The translations under genes and the position numbers were made by a program. From Bacteroidia bacterium (GTDB taxonomy: Bacteria > Bacteroidota > Bacteroidia > Bacteroidales > Dysgonomonadaceae): a DNA stretch of 49,275 bases. The notes under the pieces were generated by a model, which saw only the letters and a list, made by a program, of their open reading frames with translations, searched no databases and was not told the origin of the DNA. The DNA lies in the NCBI GenBank assembly GCA_030538215.1, contig JAUNUM010000007.1, positions 1-49,275 on the forward strand. The letters run 5' to 3'. Shown in pieces: positions 8,207 to 16,747 of this stretch. Every line of letters starts with the position of its first letter. The first letter of the stretch is position 1.

Positions 8207-10375
8207 ATGAAAATTATCATTATCGCCAACCGACTTCCTGTTAAAGTAGAAAGAGAAGGCGATTCTTTTATTGTAAAGCGTAGCGAAGGCGGATTAGCAA
8301 CCGGTTTAGGTTCACTGGAAACCGATGCCGAAATGCATTGGGTAGGATGGCCTGGAATTCATGTAGATGAAGAAGACGAAAAGAAAGAGATCAGGGAAAA
8401 ACTCAAAGAATTCAATTATCATCCTGTTTTTCTATCCGATGAGCAAATCGAAAATTATTACGAAGGTTACAGCAACAGTACAATCTGGCCGCTTTGCCAT
8501 TACTTTTTCTCCTTTATTCAGTACAAAGCGGAATATTGGGAGGCATACCGGGAAGTAAACACATTGTTTTATGAAGAAACATTGCCGTTTATCGAAGATG
8601 ATGATATTATTTGGGTTCAGGATTATCAACTGATGCTGTTACCCAAGAAAATCCGCGACAGTAAACCAAAGGTAAACATCGGATATTTCCATCACATTCC
8701 TTTCCCGTCTTACGAACTTTTCCGTGTTCTTCCGGAAAGGGAAGAAGTGCTGGAAGGATTACTGGGAGCCGATTTAATCGGATTTCACACGCACGATTAC
8801 ATGCGTCACTTCATCAGCGCCATCTATCGGGTTCTCGACTTGAACTGCAACCTCGATGAAATCAGCCTGAAAGACCGCATTGTGCACGTTGACGCATTCC
8901 CGATGGGAATAAATTACGAGCAATATCACGAAAGCCCTGCACTTCCCGAAGTCAAAAAAATATCGGAAAGGCTGAGAAAGGAGCTGGGCGGTCAAACCAT
9001 CGTTTTATCGGTAGACCGATTGGATTACAGCAAGGGAATTCTTCACCGTTTAAACGGGTTTGTCAATTTCCTTGAAAACAATCCCGGGTATCACAAAAAA
9101 GTATCGCTGGCAATGATCGTTGTACCATCACGTGATGCCGTGGACAGGTATGCCGACCTGAAAACTCAAATTGACCAGACTATCGGCAAAATAAACGGCC
9201 AATATTCCACGTTGGGCTGGACACCCATTTATTATTTCTATCAAAGTTTCCCCTTCAACGAACTCATCGCGCTATACGATATTTCCGACATTGCACTGGT
9301 TACTCCGTTGCGCGATGGAATGAATCTGGTAGCCAAAGAATATCTGGCTACTAAGCGCGATAAACCCGGAGTTTTGATACTCAGTGAAATGGCGGGAGCA
9401 GCTATTGAGCTGGCAGACTCCATCATTATCAATCCAAACGATACGCAGGAAATAGAAAATGCCATTTTGCAGGCGCTCACTATGCCCGATAAAGAAAAAC
9501 GACAGCGACTCGACAAACTTCAAAAAAGAATATCGACCCAGACAGTCAAAAAATGGGCAAACGATTTTGTGAAAGAACTGCTGTACATCAGAGAGCAAAA
9601 TAAAGAAATCTTTCAAAAAATAGTTGGCAAACGCCAGCTTACGCAAATAAAAAAAGAGTACGATCAGGCTTCGAAACGACTGATTTTGCTCGATTACGAC
9701 GGCACATTGTCTCCTTTCGTCAAAAAGCCGGAAGATGCCGTTCCATCGAAAGAATTAATGGATCTACTGAAAAAGATGGCTTCCGACAAGAAGAACAAAG
9801 TAGTGATCAACAGCGGAAGAAACCGCCAGGTGCTGGACCAGTGGTTCAAAAGCCTCGATTTGGATTTTGCAGCCGAACACGGTGCTTTCTATAAAGAAAA
9901 CGGAAAATGGCACGAGAACATACAGAAAAAAATAGAATGGGACGATGAAATTCTCAAGATCATTGAACACACTATCGACAAAACTCCGCGTTCGCACATG
10001 GAAGTAAAAGACTCATCACTGGTGTGGCATTATAGGAATGTGGACGTGTGGCTGGCAGAACTTCGCCAAAAGCAGCTTATCAATGCACTCATGGGGCCGG
10101 CATCCCGACTGCACCTGCAAATTGTTCCGGGAAATAAGATCGTGGAGATAAAATCGCCCGAATTTAATAAGGGAAGCGAAGTAAAACGCCTGCTGCAAAA
10201 AGAAGATTACGATTTTGTGCTTGCCATTGGCGATGATACCACCGATGAAGATATGTTTCACGCTCTTCCGTCCGACGGAGTGAGCATAAAAGTGGGAAAC
10301 TTTTCGCCCGCCGCAAAATACCGGATCCCGCTGCAATCGTCGGTGATTCCGTTTTTTGAAAATCTTATAAAATAA
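8207..10375 (+). CDS. Bifunctional trehalose-6-phosphate synthase/phosphatase
   Basis: Encodes 722 residues that join a GT20 trehalose-6-phosphate synthase to a HAD-type trehalose-6-phosphate phosphatase, so that UDP-glucose and glucose-6-phosphate give trehalose in one protein. The synthase half (about 1-470) starts with IIIANRLPVKVE and shows VDRLDYSKGI (around 268) and TPLRDGMNLVAKEY (around 365). The phosphatase half (about 490-722) has the nucleophile motif LLDYDGTLSPF (around 494), the NSGR motif and GDDTTDEDMF (around 674). I start at MKIIIIANRLP; the 26 codons upstream are AT-rich and lack family character. The MscS gene follows after 7 bp, which suggests one transcript. Trehalose is a compatible solute and stress protectant. 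OtsA/OtsB fusion is a known architecture. Confidence 0.95.
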   Translation: MKIIIIANRLPVKVEREGDSFIVKRSEGGLATGLGSLETDAEMHWVGWPGIHVDEEDEKKEIREKLKEFNYHPVFLSDEQIENYYEGYSNSTIWPLCHYFFSFIQYKAEYWEAYREVNTLFYEETLPFIEDDDIIWVQDYQLMLLPKKIRDSKPKVNIGYFHHIPFPSYELFRVLPEREEVLEGLLGADLIGFHTHDYMRHFISAIYRVLDLNCNLDEISLKDRIVHVDAFPMGINYEQYHESPALPEVKKISERLRKELGGQTIVLSVDRLDYSKGILHRLNGFVNFLENNPGYHKKVSLAMIVVPSRDAVDRYADLKTQIDQTIGKINGQYSTLGWTPIYYFYQSFPFNELIALYDISDIALVTPLRDGMNLVAKEYLATKRDKPGVLILSEMAGAAIELADSIIINPNDTQEIENAILQALTMPDKEKRQRLDKLQKRISTQTVKKWANDFVKELLYIREQNKEIFQKIVGKRQLTQIKKEYDQASKRLILLDYDGTLSPFVKKPEDAVPSKELMDLLKKMASDKKNKVVINSGRNRQVLDQWFKSLDLDFAAEHGAFYKENGKWHENIQKKIEWDDEILKIIEHTIDKTPRSHMEVKDSSLVWHYRNVDVWLAELRQKQLINALMGPASRLHLQIVPGNKIVEIKSPEFNKGSEVKRLLQKEDYDFVLAIGDDTTDEDMFHALPSDGVSIKVGNFSPAAKYRIPLQSSVIPFFENLIK

Positions 10376-10382
10376 ACACCGC

Positions 10383-11471
10383 ATGAACAAAATAACCGAA
10401 ATGATAAACGAAGAGAATCAATGGCGATATATCTTCATTATCATCCTTTTCTTGATACTGTTCATTATTCTCACTATCATATCCAACTACTTTTTCAGGA
10501 AACTTAGTTCACGCGTAAAAAAAAGTAAAAGTCCGGTAGACGATTTTATCGTTCGTCTTTTTAAGGTTCCCACTGTATGGCTCATCTTTGTGATTCTGCT
10601 CAATATTTTCAGTTCACTGCTCAATGAAAATTCACGAATCTATGAGATAATGCAAAAGGTCGGACAGATTTTGCTGATCCTCTCTATTGGATGGCTGGTT
10701 ATTCAGACTATTCGTGCATTGTTTCGTTATTTTCAGAACAAATTCGATGTTTCACATTCCGATAACCTCATCGCCCGAAAACGTCTCACCCAGTTAAATA
10801 TGATAGAGAAAGTGCTTATCGTAACGGTTGTTATTATTTTTATTTCCATCGCGCTTATGACTTTCGAAACCGTAAAGGGATTGGGGATGAGCTTGCTGGC
10901 ATCGGCTGGAGTGATGGGTATTGTTATCGGATTGGCAGCACAACGAAGCGTCGGGCAAATTCTGTCGGGCATACAAATCGCTCTCGCTCAACCCATTCGA
11001 TTGGATGATGTGGTCGTGATTGAAGGGGAATGGGGACGTATCGAAGAAATAAATATCACATACACGGTAGTGAAAATTTGGGACGAAAGACGATTAATCG
11101 TACCCAACGATTATTTCCTGAATAATCCTGTACAGAACTGGACACGAACAAGTTCCGATATTCTTGGAACCGTAATGCTTTACGTTTCTTACGATTTGCC
11201 GATAGCGCCGCTTCGTGAAAAGCTTGCCGATATTATTAAAAATGATCCGAATTGGGACGGACGTGTCCAAAATATTCAAATTACGGATAGTAAACAGTGG
11301 TACAAAGAAGTTCGTGTACTGGTAAGCAGCGACAATTCGTCCAAAAACTGGGATTTGCGCGTGACGGTTCGTGAAAAACTCATCGATTTCATCAACGAAA
11401 ATTACCCGGGTTCGTTTGCGAAAATTCACACTCAAACGCGTCTGACGGCTTCAAGTCCGTCTGACGCATAA
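10383..11471 (+). CDS. MscS-family mechanosensitive ion channel
   Basis: Encodes 362 residues of an inner-membrane small-conductance mechanosensitive channel. Hydrophobic helices lie near 14-36, 62-82, 92-112 and 142-164. The pore helix follows, with SLLASAGVMGIVIGLAAQ and RSVGQILSGIQIAL (about 170-205). The beta domain contains QPIRLDDVVVIEGEWGRIEEI and the conserved RLIVPNDYFLNNPVQNW. Such channels open on hypo-osmotic shock and release solutes. It shares an apparent operon with trehalose synthesis, which would let the cell both make and vent an osmolyte. The last ten or so residues (TRLTASSPSDA) are encoded by a GACGG-type inverted-repeat tract that continues into the intergenic DNA, so the native C-terminus may have been replaced or extended by that repeat. 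Confidence 0.93.
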   Translation: MNKITEMINEENQWRYIFIIILFLILFIILTIISNYFFRKLSSRVKKSKSPVDDFIVRLFKVPTVWLIFVILLNIFSSLLNENSRIYEIMQKVGQILLILSIGWLVIQTIRALFRYFQNKFDVSHSDNLIARKRLTQLNMIEKVLIVTVVIIFISIALMTFETVKGLGMSLLASAGVMGIVIGLAAQRSVGQILSGIQIALAQPIRLDDVVVIEGEWGRIEEINITYTVVKIWDERRLIVPNDYFLNNPVQNWTRTSSDILGTVMLYVSYDLPIAPLREKLADIIKNDPNWDGRVQNIQITDSKQWYKEVRVLVSSDNSSKNWDLRVTVREKLIDFINENYPGSFAKIHTQTRLTASSPSDA

Positions 11472-11510
11472 ATATTTCCAATCCGTCAGACCGGCAATAG
11501 GCCAGACGGA
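11437..11510. repeat. GTCTGACGG repeat tract between convergent genes
   Basis: Four related words (GTCTGACGG, GTCTGACGC, CGTCAGACC, CAGACGGA) alternate in orientation. Pairings include GTCTGACG 11459-11466 with CGTCAGAC 11484-11491, and TCCGTC 11482-11487 with GACGGA 11505-11510. The tract begins inside the 3' end of the MscS gene and runs to within 2 bp of the GH15 stop codon. It probably forms the transcription stop for both convergent genes, though no T-run is evident. Confidence 0.55.
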
Positions 11511-11511
11511 G

Positions 11512-13305
11512 TTACGGCCTTATAAACCTCGATAATTCCTTCTCTTCCGAAAGCAGCGAAGCTGTATTTATAAACGCCAGGTGTGAATAGGCTTGTGGAA
11601 AATTTCCAAGCTGGCGCTTGGTCTCAAAATCCAGATCTTCGCTGTATAATCCCACGTGATTGGAATAAGAGATCATCGATTCAAAAATTTTGCGCGCTTC
11701 ATCCACTTCACCGATAACAAAAAGTGCTTCAATCAACCAAAACGTGCAGATGGTGAACGATGATGCGGGTTTGCCGAAATCGTCTTCCGCTTTATATCGG
11801 TACATCAATCCGTTGTGAAACAGGTTTTCTTTTATGGCTTTCACGGTTTTCACATAGCGCTCATCGTTGGCATTGATAAAATCGTAAAACTGCATCAGCA
11901 AAAGAGATGAATCGTGATCAGTGTTCTCGTAAGCTTGAGTGAAGCATTGCAATTCTTCGTTCCAGCCTTTTTCGTGTACTTCCTCCTTGATGCTATTGGC
12001 TTCTTGGCGCCACAATTCGGCATAATTATCTTTGTGCAACAATTCCGCAATCAGCGATGCCCGGTCGAGCGCCACCCAGCTCATCACTTTCGAAAATACA
12101 AAATTCAACTCGCGCGTGCGAAATTCCCAGATGCTCTGATCGGGAGATCGCCACGATTTCAGCACCATTCGCACCATATTTCTAACGATTTCCCAAATCT
12201 CCTCCACTTCGTCCAACGTTCCCGGAAAATACAGGTAATATTTGTAAATTACATCCATCAGATAACCTAAAGAATCATTCTGAAGTTGGTTATACGCAGC
12301 GTTTCCGATACGCACGGGATAAGAGTTTTCGTAACCGGAAAGATGTGAAAGAATTTCTTCCGTCAGTTCTCTTTCGCCCCGAATTCCATACATGATCTGA
12401 AAAGTATCGTCGCGCGATTTCAAAATACGTTTTATAAAGCCGATAAATCGTTCGGCAGAGCCGTGGTGCTTCATGTGCAGCAACGTGTCGATTGACATCG
12501 ACGCATCGCGTATCCAACAAAAACGATAATCCCAATTACGCGTTTCGCCAATGGTTTCGGGCAGGCTCGTTGTAACGGCAGCCAGCATCGCCCCCGATTG
12601 TTGATACGACATCAACTTCAACACCAACATGCTCCTGTTTACCATTTCGCCGTATTGTTTGTATTCGCGCGACCGGTTAATCCAGTTCAGCCAGTACACT
12701 TTCGTACGTTCGTAATCCAATAAAATCCGATTTTCATCTACCGTCACCAGTTTTTGGTTGTAGGAGAGAAGAAAAAACAAATGGTTCGTCAGCCCAATTT
12801 CTTCACCGTTTAAGATGGCCTCGAAATTCAAGTTGGAATAAAGATAAATTTTATCTTCCACATTTACTGTTGACGAGGTTCTTATGTAGTTTGGAAAAAC
12901 CGTATGAATGGTTTCTTCACCGGCATAATTCATTTTCGGGTCGTAGAGCACACGCATCTTGGGCTTCCCGTGTATGAGCCGGACATACCTGTGAACTTCA
13001 GGCGGCATATAGTATTTTTGCTCACTGGTTCTGTAGCGTGGCATAAAATCCATAACCACAAAGGCTCCCTCGGGCGCTTCGAATTTGGTAATGAGAAGAT
13101 TGGTATTCTCCAGGTATTTTTGTGAAACAGTGTACTCTTCCGATACCAGAAAAGCAAAACTTCCGCCTTTTTTCTCATCTAAAAGTTTGGTGAAAACCGA
13201 AGGTGAATCAAAATCGGGCAGGCACAGCCAATCAATGCTGCCTTCTTTAGAAATCAGTGCTGCCGTGCGGCAATTTCCTATAACTCCGTAATCTAAATTC
13301 TTCAT
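11512..13305 (-). CDS. Glycoside hydrolase family 15 protein (glucoamylase/trehalase-like)
   Basis: Encodes 597 residues of the bacterial GH15 type. The N-terminal beta-sandwich begins with DYGVIGNCRTAALISKEGSI, followed by DWLCLPDFDSPSVF. The (alpha/alpha)6 barrel has WDYRFCWIRDASMSIDTLL (around 256), RGERELTEEILSHLSGYENS with PVRIGNAAYNQLQND, and the C-terminal ICTFWLIEALF, LYSEDLD and LGNFPQAYSHLAFINTA. No signal peptide is visible, so it is probably cytoplasmic. Family members hydrolyse alpha-glucosides; some actinobacterial ones are trehalases. Its position tail-to-tail with trehalose synthase suggests intracellular trehalose breakdown, but an alpha-1,4-glucan substrate cannot be excluded. 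A -7 box lies at 13336-13343. Confidence 0.9.
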   Translation of the reverse strand: MKNLDYGVIGNCRTAALISKEGSIDWLCLPDFDSPSVFTKLLDEKKGGSFAFLVSEEYTVSQKYLENTNLLITKFEAPEGAFVVMDFMPRYRTSEQKYYMPPEVHRYVRLIHGKPKMRVLYDPKMNYAGEETIHTVFPNYIRTSSTVNVEDKIYLYSNLNFEAILNGEEIGLTNHLFFLLSYNQKLVTVDENRILLDYERTKVYWLNWINRSREYKQYGEMVNRSMLVLKLMSYQQSGAMLAAVTTSLPETIGETRNWDYRFCWIRDASMSIDTLLHMKHHGSAERFIGFIKRILKSRDDTFQIMYGIRGERELTEEILSHLSGYENSYPVRIGNAAYNQLQNDSLGYLMDVIYKYYLYFPGTLDEVEEIWEIVRNMVRMVLKSWRSPDQSIWEFRTRELNFVFSKVMSWVALDRASLIAELLHKDNYAELWRQEANSIKEEVHEKGWNEELQCFTQAYENTDHDSSLLLMQFYDFINANDERYVKTVKAIKENLFHNGLMYRYKAEDDFGKPASSFTICTFWLIEALFVIGEVDEARKIFESMISYSNHVGLYSEDLDFETKRQLGNFPQAYSHLAFINTASLLSEEKELSRFIRP

Positions 13306-13335
13306 TTCTTATTTTTTTGTCCAAATGTTGAACAA

Positions 13336-13343
13336 CAAAGATA
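13336..13343 (-). promoter_or_regulatory. -7 box for the GH15 gene
   Basis: Minus-strand TATCTTTG, an exact match to TAnnTTTG, lies 31 bp upstream of the GH15 start codon. No TTG is seen at the usual -33 spacing. Confidence 0.45.
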
Positions 13344-13375
13344 AGGAATCGGAATAACAATAAAAGGTAAAAAAA

Positions 13376-14416
13376 TTATCGAACTGTTAATTCGCCTCTC
13401 AGCGAAACCGACATTAATTTTCGTACCTGATCGGGAGTTTTACCGTTGCCTTGTAAAATCATCAGTTTCGCCAAAGCTGCTTCGGTGGTGATATCATGAC
13501 CGGAAACTACACCCAATTTTTCCAAATGCTGCCCCGTTTCGTACCGGTGCATTTCTACATTTCCGTAAAGGCATTGCGTAACGTTAACGATGACAATTCC
13601 TCTGTCCATCGCTTCCTGCAGTGCATCAATAAACCATTGATCAGTAGGCGCATTCCCTGAACCGTAGGTTTCCAACACAACACCTCTTAAGTGGGGAACC
13701 GAGAGAATCGATTTTACCACGCTTTCCTGAATTCCGGGAAATAGCTTTAAAATTGCAACGTTATTGTCAAGATTGAAATTGAATACGACGGGTTTGTTAT
13801 AATCGGGTTCTAGAATAAACTTATCGTGATAACGGATATCCACTCCCACTTCGGCCAGATAGGGGTAATTGGGGCTGTTAAATGCGCTAAAGTTTTCCGA
13901 ATTTACTTTTGTTGTACGATTTCCACGCATCAGTAAATTTTGCATATAAATGCATAATTCGGGCACAACCGGTCTTCCCTGTTCATCTTTATCAGCAGCA
14001 ATTTCGAGAGCAGTAATCAGATTTTCTTTTCCATCGGTACGAAGTTTTCCGATAGGCAGTTGTGATCCGGTGAAAATAACGGGTTTTGTCAGGTTTTCGA
14101 ACATCAAACTTAATATTGATGCCGTGTAAGACATAGTATCAGTGCCATGCAGAATAACAAAACCATCGTAATTTTCGTAATTATCCTGTACAACTTGGGC
14201 AATATCTCGCCAGTTTCGAGGTGTAACTTCCGATGAATCAATGGGTGGTTCAAATAAATAGGTATCAACATTGAAATTTAAACGCTTCATTTCCGGCACA
14301 TTTGATTTCAAGTGACTGAAATTAAAAGCCTCCAATGCTTCGGTTTCCAGATTTTCGACCATTCCAATAGTTCCACCCGTGTATATAAGCAAAACTCGTG
14401 CGTTTTTGTCAATCAT
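13376..14416 (-). CDS. ansA: Type I L-asparaginase
   Basis: Encodes 346 residues of a bacterial type I asparaginase, which hydrolyses L-asparagine to aspartate and ammonia. Both nucleophile motifs are present: VLLIYTGGTIGM (Thr in TGGTIG, about residue 14) and FVILHGTDTMSYTASIL (about 85). There is no signal peptide, consistent with a cytoplasmic type I enzyme. Other family features are VIFTGSQLPIGKLRTDG, the allosteric-domain region LKLFPG and GVVLETYGSGNAP. The length is normal. It stands alone on the minus strand with a TAAATTTG -7 box at 14434-14441, giving a very short leader. It suits an organism that ferments amino acids. Confidence 0.95.
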   Translation of the reverse strand: MIDKNARVLLIYTGGTIGMVENLETEALEAFNFSHLKSNVPEMKRLNFNVDTYLFEPPIDSSEVTPRNWRDIAQVVQDNYENYDGFVILHGTDTMSYTASILSLMFENLTKPVIFTGSQLPIGKLRTDGKENLITALEIAADKDEQGRPVVPELCIYMQNLLMRGNRTTKVNSENFSAFNSPNYPYLAEVGVDIRYHDKFILEPDYNKPVVFNFNLDNNVAILKLFPGIQESVVKSILSVPHLRGVVLETYGSGNAPTDQWFIDALQEAMDRGIVIVNVTQCLYGNVEMHRYETGQHLEKLGVVSGHDITTEAALAKLMILQGNGKTPDQVRKLMSVSLRGELTVR

Positions 14417-14433
14417 AACAGCTTAAAATTTCA

Positions 14434-14441
14434 CAAATTTA
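14434..14441 (-). promoter_or_regulatory. -7 box for ansA
   Basis: Minus-strand TAAATTTG fits TAnnTTTG and ends 17 bp from the asparaginase start codon. No matching -33 TTG was found. Confidence 0.4.
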
Positions 14442-14545
14442 CAAAATAAATTGACACTTTGATTTAAATAGCTAACTTTTTTCAAAGAACAAAAATGTCT
14501 TCTTTTTGTTTAAACTGCAGAATTAAAAATAAAAACATTAAAATT

Positions 14546-14962
14546 ATGACACATTCAATTAAAACTATTTGGAAAGAAAACAACATTTTTGAAACCGATG
14601 TTGACGGACACAACATTGTTATTGATTTGGCTAAAGATGCCGGTGGCGACGATGCCGGGCCACGTCCCAAAAAGTTGCTTTTGGTTGCAGCATCCGGTTG
14701 TTCGGCGCTTGATGTGGTGGAAATCGTAAAAAAAATGCGTATCGATATTAAAAACTTCAACATCAACATCGAAACAGAATTGACTACCGAGTATCCTATC
14801 ACTTACACATCTATGAAAGTAGTTTACGAGTTTGAAGGTGAAAACCTGCCTATGGATAAGCTTGAAAGAGCTTGCAAGTTGTCTTTCGATAACTACTGCG
14901 GGGTAATGGCACTTATCAAAAAAGCCATTCCGGTTACATATGAAGTAAAAATTAGAAATTAG
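14546..14962 (+). CDS. OsmC/Ohr-family protein
   Basis: Encodes 138 residues of the OsmC fold. Two cysteines match the family's peroxidatic and resolving positions: C52 in VAASGCSALDVVEIVKKMR and C118 in LSFDNYCGVMALIKK. Classical members reduce organic hydroperoxides with these two cysteines, and the YhfA-like subgroup, which this resembles in its short N-terminus, is less well studied. I start at MTHSIKTIWKEN (14546) because the 17 codons upstream are lysine/asparagine rich and lack similarity. It stands between ansA (divergent) and pgk (113 bp downstream, same strand). The substrate is unknown. Confidence 0.88.
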   Translation: MTHSIKTIWKENNIFETDVDGHNIVIDLAKDAGGDDAGPRPKKLLLVAASGCSALDVVEIVKKMRIDIKNFNINIETELTTEYPITYTSMKVVYEFEGENLPMDKLERACKLSFDNYCGVMALIKKAIPVTYEVKIRN

Positions 14963-15005
14963 TAACTTTTTATGCATAATTAAAGAAAAAATTCTGTATT
15001 TTCCT

Positions 15006-15013
15006 TATCTTTG
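15006..15013 (+). promoter_or_regulatory. -7 box for pgk
   Basis: TATCTTTG matches TAnnTTTG exactly and ends 62 bp before the pgk start, implying a leader of roughly 55 bases. The -33 region lacks a TTG. Confidence 0.5.
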
Positions 15014-15075
15014 CAATCAAATTAAAAAGATTGTTTATACATCCAAAAGAATATATTCTCATAAAATAAAAAATT

Positions 15076-16335
15076 ATGCAAACAATTGACACTTTCAACT
15101 TTGCCAATAAAAAGGCATTTGTTCGTGTGGATTTTAATGTTCCACTCGATGAAAACTTCAACATTACAGACGACACTCGCATTTGCGCTGCTATTCCTAC
15201 ATTGAAAAAAATACTCAAAGATGGAGGAAGCGTAATTATAGGATCTCATTTAGGACGTCCGACAAGTCCAACCAATAAATATTCTCTCAAACACATCCTG
15301 TCGCGAATTTCCGAATTGTTGGGTGTTGATGTTCAATTTGCCAACGATTGTATCGGCGAAGAAGCTGAATCGAAAGCGGCTGCTTTACGTTCAGGAGAAG
15401 CTTTATTACTTGAGAACCTTCGTTTCTATGCTGAAGAAGAGGGCAAGCCGCGCTTGCCGGAAGGCGCTTCAGAAGAAGAAACGGCCGCGGCAAAAAAAGC
15501 GGTAAAAGAATCACAAAAAGAGTTTACAAAAAAATTAGCATCGTATGCCGATGTATATGTAAACGATGCTTTTGGAACGGCACACCGTGCGCATGCATCA
15601 ACCGCTCTTATTGCCGATTATTTTGATGCAGACCACAAACTGTTCGGTTATCTCATGCAGAACGAAATTAATGCGGTTGAAAAAGTGATGTCTGAAACAG
15701 AGAGACCATTCACTGCCATTATGGGTGGTTCAAAAGTTTCTACGAAAATAGATCTTATCAAAAATCTGCTCGATAAGGTTGATAATTTGATTCTTGCCGG
15801 AGGCATGACCTATACTTTTGCAAAAACTGCAGGAGGAAAAATAGGTGACTCTATTGTAGAAAATGATAAACTTGATTTGGCAAAAGAAATAGTTGATCTG
15901 GCAAAAGTAAAAAACGTCAACTTGGTACTGGCAACCGATGCTAAAATTGCTGACAGTTTCAGCAACGATGCCAATACAAATTTTGTATCCGTCAAAGAAA
16001 TCCCCGATGGATGGGAAGGTCTTGACATCGGTCCCGAATCGGAAAAGGCATTTGCCGAAGTAATCAAAAACTCCAAAACTATTCTTTGGAACGGTCCCGT
16101 TGGTGTTTTCGAATTCGATAATTTCGACAAAGGTTCACGTGCAGTTGCCAACGCCATTGTGGAAGCTACTAAAAAAGGCGCTTTCTCGCTTATCGGTGGT
16201 GGCGATTCTGTAGCGTGCATCAATAAATTCGGTCTCGCCGATGATGTTTCGTACGTTTCAACCGGTGGTGGTGCATTGCTGGAAATGATTGAGGGCAAAG
16301 TGCTTCCGGGAATTAAAGCGATTAGAGGATATTAA
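15076..16335 (+). CDS. pgk: Phosphoglycerate kinase
   Basis: Encodes 419 residues of phosphoglycerate kinase, which makes ATP from 1,3-bisphosphoglycerate in glycolysis. Motifs run from [14 protein letters not shown] (about 15-28), GSHLGRPT (about 56), ENLRFY and [18 protein letters not shown], through [18 protein letters not shown] and [10 protein letters not shown], to the C-terminal [15 protein letters not shown] and [14 protein letters not shown]. The last two bind nucleotide and triose phosphate. The length is typical. A strong intrinsic terminator lies 40 bp after the stop (16376-16411). With eno and pyk also in the window, lower glycolysis is well represented but not clustered. Confidence 0.97.
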   Translation: MQTIDTFNFANKKAFVRVDFNVPLDENFNITDDTRICAAIPTLKKILKDGGSVIIGSHLGRPTSPTNKYSLKHILSRISELLGVDVQFANDCIGEEAESKAAALRSGEALLLENLRFYAEEEGKPRLPEGASEEETAAAKKAVKESQKEFTKKLASYADVYVNDAFGTAHRAHASTALIADYFDADHKLFGYLMQNEINAVEKVMSETERPFTAIMGGSKVSTKIDLIKNLLDKVDNLILAGGMTYTFAKTAGGKIGDSIVENDKLDLAKEIVDLAKVKNVNLVLATDAKIADSFSNDANTNFVSVKEIPDGWEGLDIGPESEKAFAEVIKNSKTILWNGPVGVFEFDNFDKGSRAVANAIVEATKKGAFSLIGGGDSVACINKFGLADDVSYVSTGGGALLEMIEGKVLPGIKAIRGY

Positions 16336-16341
16336 TCCATT

Positions 16342-16370
16342 GTAAAGACGTAACGCATTGCGTCTCTACC
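16342..16370. repeat. Palindromic repeat, GTAGAGACG family (second copy)
   Basis: Arms GTAAAGACGTAA (16342-16353) and TTGCGTCTCTAC (16359-16370) pair with one mismatch and one G-T wobble around a 5-base loop. This is the same CGTCTCTAC arm type as the element at 1-28. It sits between the pgk stop and its terminator. Confidence 0.6.
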
Positions 16371-16375
16371 GAAAT

Positions 16376-16411
16376 AAAAAACCGTACGAAAGAAATTTCG
16401 TGCGGTTTTTT
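16376..16411 (+). terminator. Intrinsic terminator of pgk
   Basis: A 16-bp stem with one G-T pair (16376-16391 with 16396-16411) has a GAAA loop and ends in a run of six T. The A-run on the 5' arm makes it look bidirectional. The TATCTTTG box of the next gene begins at its last base. Confidence 0.9.
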
Positions 16412-16418
16412 ATCTTTG
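16411..16418 (+). promoter_or_regulatory. -7 box for the zinc-ribbon gene
   Basis: TATCTTTG begins at the last T of the pgk terminator and ends 16 bp before the zinc-ribbon start. The 5' leader would be about 10 to 20 bases. Confidence 0.5.
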
Positions 16419-16434
16419 CAAAAAACATATCGTT

Positions 16435-16743
16435 ATGGATATTATGAAACACTGCCCTAACTGTCAAGCCGAAATTATAGAAGATTTCCAACTCTGCTGG
16501 AACTGCAACTACAGTTTTACCGAAAATAGAGTTGTTGAAATTGTCGATCAAGACCAACTAAAAAGACAAATTACCTGTCTGCGATGCAAAGATGTTCCGA
16601 TGCACTTCACAGGGAATTACAAGTTCCACGAAGGCACCCGATTTGGTGCAATGGGAAACCTGCTCGAACTTTTTGTCAACAAAGAAACTTTCAACATATA
16701 TGTTTGTCCAAAATGCGGCAAAGCGGAGTTTTTTACGCCTTGA
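16435..16743 (+). CDS. Small protein with two zinc-ribbon halves
   Basis: Encodes 102 residues with four CxxC knuckles: CPNC and CWNC near the N-terminus, then CLRC (about residue 45) and CPKC (about 96). The first two form a ribbon of about 20 residues. The second pair is separated by about 50 residues containing FTGNYKFHEGTRFGAMGNLLELF and looks like a nucleic-acid-binding type zinc ribbon. Function is unknown. Translation may begin at 16435 or at the Met three codons later (16444), which would place CPNC closer to the N-terminus. Its stop lies only 4 bp from that of the convergent Fic gene, with no room for separate terminators. Confidence 0.8.
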   Translation: MDIMKHCPNCQAEIIEDFQLCWNCNYSFTENRVVEIVDQDQLKRQITCLRCKDVPMHFTGNYKFHEGTRFGAMGNLLELFVNKETFNIYVCPKCGKAEFFTP

Positions 16744-16747
16744 AAAT

